Source of the DNA: Isoetes taiwanensis
Taxonomy: Eukaryota > Streptophyta > Lycopodiopsida > Isoetales > Isoetaceae
Reading direction: 5' to 3'
DNA length: 64,000 nucleotides
NCBI GenBank assembly: GCA_021234155.1
Contig: JAJEKV010000055.1
Coordinates: forward strand, 186,001 to 250,000
The notes beneath the pieces were generated by a model. The model ran no database searches, was not told the origin of the DNA, and worked only from the letters and a program-made list of their open reading frames with translations. The position numbers and the translations under genes were made by a program. This document shows, piece by piece, positions 56,971 to 64,000 of the stretch (the first letter of the stretch is position 1; each line of letters opens with the position of its first letter).

Positions 56971-57458
56971 TGTGGTGAAGATGAAGAAATGAAATAACCT
57001 TGTGATTCTTCCGGATAGTGAGTGGCATGATCCTCTCTTACATTTCGTTCCAATCTTGAACTTAACATCCTTTGCATTTGGAGAGACCCCTGTTTTTGGT
57101 CCAAAATTGCTTTGCACAAGTTCTATGACAAATTGGGAATTGGGGACTGCTCTTCTAACTCTTTTGTACAAAACCCATTTCCCCCCTTTGCAATCTATCT
57201 CTTCCCTCTTCAATTTTGCTTTGGTAAGATTCCTAGGATGAACACCCAGCAGTTTACCAAAACCCCGAGCACTGACAGGATTAGCACTTTCGGTATTAAT
57301 GCTTCCTCTTACGGCCATAGCAAGGCAACTACTCTTGGCTGCTAAACTGTCATTGCTGTTAGACTTCTTCACAAGTTGAATGGAAGCCCTGAGGTTGCTG
57401 ACCACAATGCTCTTGGCTTGCAAATCTTTCAGCTCTTCGCCAAATACGCTGTCCATTG

Positions 57459-58005
57459 CAATGTTGTTAAAAAACCCGTTTTTTATTTTTAAAGTACCTC
57501 TATAAAAATCCTCACGTTTTTTAAAGGATTTTTATGATTTGGTATGGCCAAAAATAAAAAATAAAAAAAATGCACATTCTTTGCGCTGCTTTATTGGACA
57601 TGTTTGTTATTGTTAAAATGCACATTTTTGCTACAAGTTACAAGACTTAGCATTCTAACAAGTAAATCAGTAGCTTATGATGCTATTAGAAATTATTAAG
57701 TTCAAGTACAAAGATATCATAGCAGTTTTGCCATGCACCTCTTAAGAATGTTGAGAAAAACATTATTAAAGAGGTAAAGAAATTTAAGAATTTCATGAGT
57801 TCAAGAATATTATATATTTGGATAAAAAAAACCACAGTCTAAGGATTTTTAAAGATTTTTAAGGATTTTAAAGATTTTAAAGATTTTTAACGTATTTTAT
57901 ATGAAATACATTTTTAAAGATTTTTTCCAAAAATTTTAAAAATCTTCAAAAAATCTTAAAAAACGTTTTTTAAACGTACGGATTTTGACGTACTTAACAA
58001 CATTG
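57459..58005. mobile_element. 547-bp hAT-like MITE inside the transposase gene
   Basis: The ends are CAATGTTGTTAA (57459-57470) and its exact complement (57994-58005). Both flanks carry GTCCATTG (57451-57458 and 58006-58013), a perfect 8-bp target duplication typical of hAT elements. The interior is very AT-rich with repeated AAGGATTTTTAAAG words. Without the insert and one duplication copy, the transposase frame reads straight across the site. Confidence 0.92.
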
Positions 58006-58578
58006 GTCCATTGTGTCATCCTGCAGATAATCTAGTAAAACCTCTTTCTTATCGCTGTTAGACAAGCCTTTAGTGGTGCTATGAAATGAAGATAACAATT
58101 TTAATACCATCCGACGCCTAGTAGAGGCCGTTCTGGTGGATCCTCCCTCTGCTGATGCAATTTTTGCTAATTCTTCTTTAGCTTCCCTTTGTCTTTTCCT
58201 TTGGCGTCTTTTATGATCCCGTTCTTGTTGCAGGTTCTCTTTCTCTTACACCGTGCTCGGTTTGAGATTTTAGGCGATTTGCTTCCAAATTAAATGATTG
58301 AAGGTATGAACGGATTGATCCACAACGGATTAAGCGCCATAGCCGTGTGCTTGGGGAAAGCGGGTGGGTCGTGGGTTTAGAAATCGGTTGATTGGAGATT
58401 GGAATGGGACGGGTGGCATAGGAAATTGGAATGGGACGGGTGCGAGGGAATTGGGTTGTTGCAGTTCAAGAAATGATTGAATCCAGGCGGTACATGCACT
58501 AAGGCCAAACAAACATTTAAAATCGCACCACAAATTTGATATCTCCCACCACATTTTTAGGGGGCGGGGGGGCACCGG

Positions 58579-58604
58579 TGTTCCACTACAACATGCTTTC
58601 ACCC
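58579..58604 (-). repeat. Right terminal inverted repeat
   Basis: 26 bp, an exact complement of 46735-46760; ends within the LINE C-terminal coding region. Confidence 0.9.
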
Positions 58605-59165
58605 ACTGCGCACCCATCTACCCATGAAAAAAGCAGGGTGATTGCTTCCATTCGCAGACAGTGCACACCACCTCCGCATTGAGGCGGGGAGATGGATTGG
58701 GGGGCAGCGTGAGGACAGAGTGCATCCGATCCGGTCCCCAGGCGCCATTGAGGATGAAAGTCACGCCCTCCGGGCCTGTCCGTCACGAGCATATCAGGGC
58801 TCGGTATGCTCGATTAGTTGTGCCCCATCAGGCCTCCCGCATGAGCTACCGAGCACGGCCTCTGTAGGCTTGTTGGGATCGTACCTCGAGGAGAGGTAAT
58901 GGATCACGGACTCGATTATGCCCCGTCCGGCATTAACCTCAATTTGCATGCTTGTGATTATGTATATAAGCGTCATGTAAAGACATCCTTATTGCTACTA
59001 AGGTTTTCCCCAAAAACCCTTGAGGCGGGGTTTTTAATCACGTTAGTAATGTCGCTCTTTGCTCTCTCTTTGTACCTGGGTCCCATAGGCCAGTTGGTCT
59101 CCGTGGACGATAAAATCATATTCTATTCTATTCTATTCTATTCTATTCTATTCTATTCTATTCTA
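58605..59165 (+). mobile_element. LINE copy B, 3' portion with (TTCTA)n tail
   Basis: Starting right at the transposon end, the LINE C-terminal coding resumes (H-P-S-T-H-E-K-S; H-L-R-I-E-A-G-R-W-I-G-G; I-E-D-E-S-H-A-L). It aligns with copy A at 39830-40000. The 3' UTR has the stem-loop AAAAACCCTTGAGGCGGGGT (about 59012) and GGGTCCCATAGGCC...GTGGACGATAAAA (59078-59115). A nine-unit TTCTA tail follows at 59121-59165. Confidence 0.85.
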
Positions 59166-59246
59166 AAAATAATGCTTATTTGGCGTGATTTTGGAATAGA
59201 CATAATCCCAAAATAATTGAATGATGGTTGAATGCCATGATTGTGA
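59166..59246. other. Short spacer
   Basis: Nothing recognised between the LINE tail and the PPR relic. Confidence 0.5.
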
Positions 59247-59605
59247 CATATGTCAAATATGCGCACCTTGTCGAAGCCTTCCAATTGTACAGATAAGGTT
59301 ATACATGCTTGCATCCTTTCTAGGGGCATGGAGCATGATATAATGATGGAAGGAACTCGATGCTTGCAGCATATGCATAGCATGAATTCCACAAGGAGGT
59401 TCTTAACTTATTTGGACAAATGCAACAGGTAAGGATTGTTCCAGACCAAAGCACCTTGAGTACCATACTTGATGCCTTTGCCATTCCAACTTGCCCCCAA
59501 TGAAGAGCGCCTATTGCATTCATACATTATTGGGAAAGGTTTTCATCTGGATATGGTTGTGGGGGACTGCACTGGTCAACATGTATGGAAAATGTAGGTA
59601 TTATT
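59247..59605 (+). pseudogene. PPR pseudogene with internal deletion
   Basis: First block: C-T-D-K-V-I-H-A-C-I-L-S-R-G-M-E (59275-59340). The text then jumps, in a new frame, to N-S-M-L-A-A-Y-A, a TAG, H-E-F-H-K-E-V-L-N-L-F-G-Q-M and D-Q-S-T-L-S-T-I-L-D-A-F-A (to about 59490). It shifts again to E-R-L-L-H-S-Y-I-I-G-K-G and once more to T-A-L-V-N-M-Y-G-K-C. The missing part between M-E-G and N-S-M-L is one PPR unit long. Two or three single-base shifts and one stop mark an old pseudogene, unrelated in position to the PPR relic at 22 kb. Confidence 0.8.
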
Positions 59606-59692
59606 TGCAGAACAGGTCTTATGTGCAGAACAGGTCTTATGTGCAGGAATAGATCTTATGTGCAGAACAAGTCTTATGTGCAGGAACCGTGC
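59590..59692 (+). repeat. 18-19-bp tandem repeat TGCAGAACAGGTCTTATG
   Basis: Five units with small changes, continuing right after the PPR match. Confidence 0.85.
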
Positions 59693-62600
59693 TGCATTCT
59701 CCATCATTGGCTATTGTATCTGCACAACAAAAGGGGCTGCAGAAACCTTGAATCTCTTATGGCACTTATCATATTACCTATCTGCAGGAATATAATCACA
59801 AGTCTGCATTCTATTCGAGTTAAAATAGTCCCATTTGATAACAACATTTGCTTTCAAAGCCAAGTATCTTTTGGAAATTCAAGCACTTTGAAGGTTTATA
59901 CTAACTTGGATTTTGATAACTTGTTGCAGCAGCTATTGCAATAGCTGTGGTAGTTCATGCAATAGTACACTTGCTGTGATCTTCCAAGAATTGTTGGAGC
60001 ATTACCAGAGGAGTTTAATGAAATTGGCTGTAATTGGCATTATAAGCAGCCATCTTATTCGGATTTAATAAAATCTACATTGGGCATAACTGGAATTTTG
60101 ATGATCATACCCATGTTCATAGCATATACATATGCTCTTCTTCGCTTTAGCATGAAACAGGTGGTTACCATGGCCTTTAGCGAAATTAACAGGCTACAAT
60201 GCTTTCTGGTACCCGCACCGTTTATTTGCTGTATTTATATGCTTCTGCTCATCCATTCCTATTTCATATTCTTGACCTCCAAATGGCATGAATACAGTAG
60301 TGTTCGTTCTTTCTATCTATTTATCTCAATTATACACGCCATATATAACACACATTGTTTCAAACATGGATGTACCTAGATGTTACCCTTTTGCTTTACA
60401 TTGGAGAGTGCTTGTTGCGGACCCTTCGATCTAGTTATTACAACGTCAAAATAGTCAAGGACAGCTTTTCTAACTAACTTGCAATTCATTGTCTTTCTGT
60501 TTGTTCTGAAGCGTTAAGTCAAAACTTCAGGTTGCAATTTATGGTAGAAATCCTATGTCTTTGCACCTGATAAAACCTTCTGGTTTTAAATACAAAAGCG
60601 GAATGTACCTTTACTTGAACTGTGCAATTGTCTCACCATTACGATGATAAGCACTCTCGTTAAGTTTATAGTCAACATAAACATGTAATTTTCACTTTTT
60701 GAATATGATTATCTAGGCATCCATTCTCAATCACATCGACAGTAATTTCGGAGAAATACTATAGGACTACATGGTGAGATGATTGTTTGATTTTTAGGAT
60801 ACCAATAAAGAGAAACAGAGAAAGCTATTACTTGAAGATTGTAGTTGAAGACGTACTTTGAAGGTCTTGGATTTCTTGCCATTTTGTGAACTATGGATGG
60901 GCTATAATGCTTTATTACTAAGTGAGTTGGACAAGAAATTTCAAAGCGCTCTTGTCACTCTAGAATGTATTGGAGCATTGTGCACATTGTGCATGTTGGT
61001 ACTGATTGATACTCTCTCCTTGCAATGAGCAAGGTTGAAGCCTTGGCACGCCATTCATTTGAATTGACATGATAATATAAATGCCTCACAATCTACTTAA
61101 TACTTCTTTCTATAAATCTTGAAGGTAAAGTTTTGGTGAATGTATGGAGAATAGAAGTAGAAATGCTGATACTAAATTAGAGGTGAACAAATGGTGAATA
61201 TAGTTCAAGATTTACTATCAATTCTCCAAGTTTCACCTCTGGTTCTCCATGATTTTCAGAGAGAAACTTCTCCATATGGTAAAGGTGATTCATGGGTGAA
61301 TGCCGGGTGAATAAAAGGTAAATTATCCTTTTATTTCCCATTTAGAGAATCAAAATTTTTTTGTAGTGTCCTGAGTCTTCAAAGAGTCTATTGAGGTATC
61401 ACAGACAAATCTCAAATCTCAAATCTCAGGCAATTCCTTTAGTTTGGCAGCAACCCGACCTCATAACTCTTCAATTAGAAGGTACTTTCTTCTGTACGAG
61501 CAGCCCTTCTGGATTAAGTCACAGCAGCTAGCAGCTCGTCTTCACTTCACCTGACGGTTCCATCTTCAAACTAGACGGATTTTTCCACGTCTCAGGCTGA
61601 TGTTCTCCTTTCTACCAGATCCCGGTGTCACAATTTAGTTTTCTGTTGTTTGCATCTGCTAATTCAGTCCATTGTCTAATATTCCTTGTTCATATCAGTT
61701 GTCCGCCTAATACAAATGCAAAGACCCTTTGTCTGGTCTGTGCTGGACTTCACAGACTATATAATTCGGAACAGTGTCGAAGTTCTAAAAGCACATAGCC
61801 AGAATTTGATCCAGCTGTAGGTTCCGTAGCAGTGTTGAATGCTGCAGGTTCTGCAACAGTGTTGAATGTTTGACAAGCCTTGGTAGATCTGGCGAGTCAC
61901 TGATTGCAGCCATTGTATTTGTAGATATAAGTGAAGACAAATTGATGATCAAACTATGGTAATTGATTCCTTTTCATTGTTAAAAAAGAGCACTTGATTT
62001 TTTTGGTTTTTCGCATGGTATTCTTTAAACGTTTTGGTTCTTGTTTCATTCCGCTTTTCTATAGAGAAAACCTACTTATTTCCCTGTCAAAGATATTACC
62101 TGTTGTAGGCCCAATTCTGGGCCGCTTGTGCTTCAAATCAAATCCATTTTCATAACCGTATTTTAGCTTCCATAACTTTTTCTGGATCTCTATGATGTTT
62201 CTGATTGAAAAATGTCATGTAACCATCGAACCCTTTTACTTTAGGGTTCCAAAAATTCCGTTGCACCAAGTATGGATACCCCCATGGATCTTGCACCACC
62301 ATAGTCAAAGCTTGCAGAAATCTTGCACCAAAAAAAAAAAACAGAGATCATGCTGGCGCTTCTAAGATTCGCACATTGTCTTCACCAATTTTTCTAGGTT
62401 GCATTGCTGGGTCAGGCTGCAGAGCTTCACCGGCATTCATCAGTTTACCCAGTTAAATTTTTTGCTTAGATGCTCCACATCTCCATAGTTTTTTATGGAG
62501 AGCGTCTGCAACACCCTATTCGAACATGGCAAATTCTATGGGTCCTAAAATTCTTTACCTATGGCATGGACAAGACGGCCAAGTTGTCGATTTCCATGAA

Positions 62601-62766
62601 TCTACCATCTGGACGTGCATCCTATAGCTGGGATGGGAGGCATTCTAGGTGGACCTCTCACGCCAATGCTCTAAGCATTCTGTCTATTGGGGTTTTGATG
62701 AATTCATTCTTCATATATGTTTTTCACACTATTACTTACTTAGTCCAAAAAGATCTTTATAAATGA
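59693..62766. other. No gene supported
   Basis: AT-rich with frames of at most about 100 codons (for example 60080-60379 and 62470-62766) and no recognisable motif. A box at 62163-62217 (TTCCATAACTTTTTCTGGAT) again resembles the dispersed repeat seen at 42570. Confidence 0.4.
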
Positions 62767-62885
62767 GTAAACTATTTTGGCAATTAGGTATGTACTTTGC
62801 CATGCCATTGGAAAAGGTGTATCAAATTTGAATGACTAAACTATTTTGGCAATTTGGTATGTACCCTGCCATGCCAGTGGCAAAG
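62767..62885 (+). repeat. 71-bp tandem duplication
   Basis: TAAACTATTTTGGCAATTAG at 62767 recurs at 62838 with one change in that stretch; both copies continue GTATGTAC...TGCCATGCCA. Confidence 0.85.

Positions 62886-64000
<1,115 letters not shown>

Larger units (their letters stand above)
54498..58245 (-). pseudogene. Large DDE transposase of the 11.87-kb element (decayed)
   Basis: Blocks in minus-strand order follow. 58245-58006: a coiled, basic N-terminus, E-R-D-H-K-R-R-Q-R-K-R-Q. 57458-56999: H-P-R-N-L-T-K-A-K-L-K-R and S-P-N-A-K-D-V. An intron lies at 56998-56371 (minisatellite). 56370-55900: W-F-V-V-K-L-K-D-F-N and G-F-N-S-M-R-T-K-H-P-K-A. Catalytic-type motifs come next: V-V-D-F-A-E-N-Y-T (Asp at 55740-55738), F-S-D-G-V-A-S-Q-F-K (Asp at 55483-55481) and G-E-H-D-G (Glu at 55368-55366), spaced roughly 85 and 38 codons. 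The tail has a Cys cluster (S-C-F-C-K; C-L-D-G-K-W-D-M-C) and ends D-S-M-S-D-E-E-stop at 54498. Frames change several times, with stops near 54555 and 54612, and a MITE splits the N-terminus, so it is inactive. D-D-E order and element context support transposase; the superfamily is open. Confidence 0.72.
46735..58604 (-). mobile_element. 11.87-kb DNA transposon with DDE transposase and second gene
   Basis: Perfect 26-bp inverted ends, GGGTGAAAGCATGTTGTAGT plus six more bases, lie at 46735-46760 and 58579-58604. Subterminal sequence is also inverted: GTGGTGGGA, a spacer, then AATTTGTRGTG on both sides. The flanks are the two halves of one LINE, which proves insertion. The adjoining bases are CCT (46732-46734) and ACT (58605-58607), a possible 3-bp duplication with one mismatch. 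Inside are a minus-strand transposase (54498-58245) and a plus-strand spliced gene (47314-49955). Other contents are a probably captured gene piece and GTGGTG-type minisatellites in introns and spacers. The superfamily is not identified. Confidence 0.85.

Noticed and set aside
46735-58604. CACTA-type transposon, because CACTACAACATG occurs at the ends
   Set aside because: The CACTA words face inward (TAGTG at the left end, CACTA at the right end), opposite to the required orientation.

Overview
The window looks like repeat-rich nuclear DNA of a land plant, most likely a fern. The evidence is PLS-type PPR relics, an intron-bearing relic of the plant F-box/LRR protein FBL15, plant-type Ty1/copia elements and several LINE copies. 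There are no bacterial operons, rRNA or tRNA genes or CRISPR arrays. The fern assignment is inference; a lycophyte or gymnosperm is not excluded. I see no clearly intact host gene. Most of the recognisable protein sequence is decayed transposon or pseudogene.

Layout. 1-3741: 3' part of a degenerate copia element and its 3' LTR. 3742-6341: three short unrecognised open frames and a motif-rich non-coding stretch. 6770-9190: F-box/LRR-15 (SLOMO-like) pseudogene that still shows splice junctions. 10.5-12.5 kb: LINE 3' ends with microsatellite tails, one attached to an ORF1-only LINE body, plus a MITE. 13.68-15.21 kb: pseudogene resembling a beta-class amino DNA methyltransferase, with a stop right after the catalytic D-P-P. 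15.84-16.62 kb: Helentron-like endonuclease relic. 21.5-21.8 kb: hairpin and MITE. 22.2-22.9 kb: PPR pseudogene, followed by an unusual fold-back repeat. 27.8-28.3 kb: GCGTCT-rich degenerate array. 30944-36527: full-length, recently inserted copia element (LTRs identical by eye, perfect TSD) whose integrase section is shattered. 38.2-40.36 kb: decayed LINE. 42.3-43.6 kb: minisatellite and MITE. 45.1-59.17 kb: a second LINE split by an 11.87-kb DNA transposon. 59.2-59.6 kb: another PPR pseudogene. 63.65-64 kb: long (CT)n arrays.

The most notable object is the 46735-58604 DNA transposon. It has perfect 26-bp terminal inverted repeats and sits inside a LINE reading frame. It carries a large DDE-type transposase on the minus strand, in pieces, with D, D and E motifs visible. 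It also has a second, multi-exon plus-strand gene whose recognised exons are still open and phase-compatible. Introns and spacers are filled with GTGGTG/CACCAC minisatellites that echo the element's own subterminal sequence. A 547-bp hAT-like MITE with a perfect 8-bp TSD has in turn landed in the transposase coding region. I could not place this transposase in a named superfamily from memory.

Nesting gives a relative history: LINE, then the 11.87-kb transposon, then the MITE inside it. The 31-36.5 kb copia element is an independent recent arrival. Stops that could have come from C-to-T or G-to-A changes recur in the relics, as expected for old methylated repeats.
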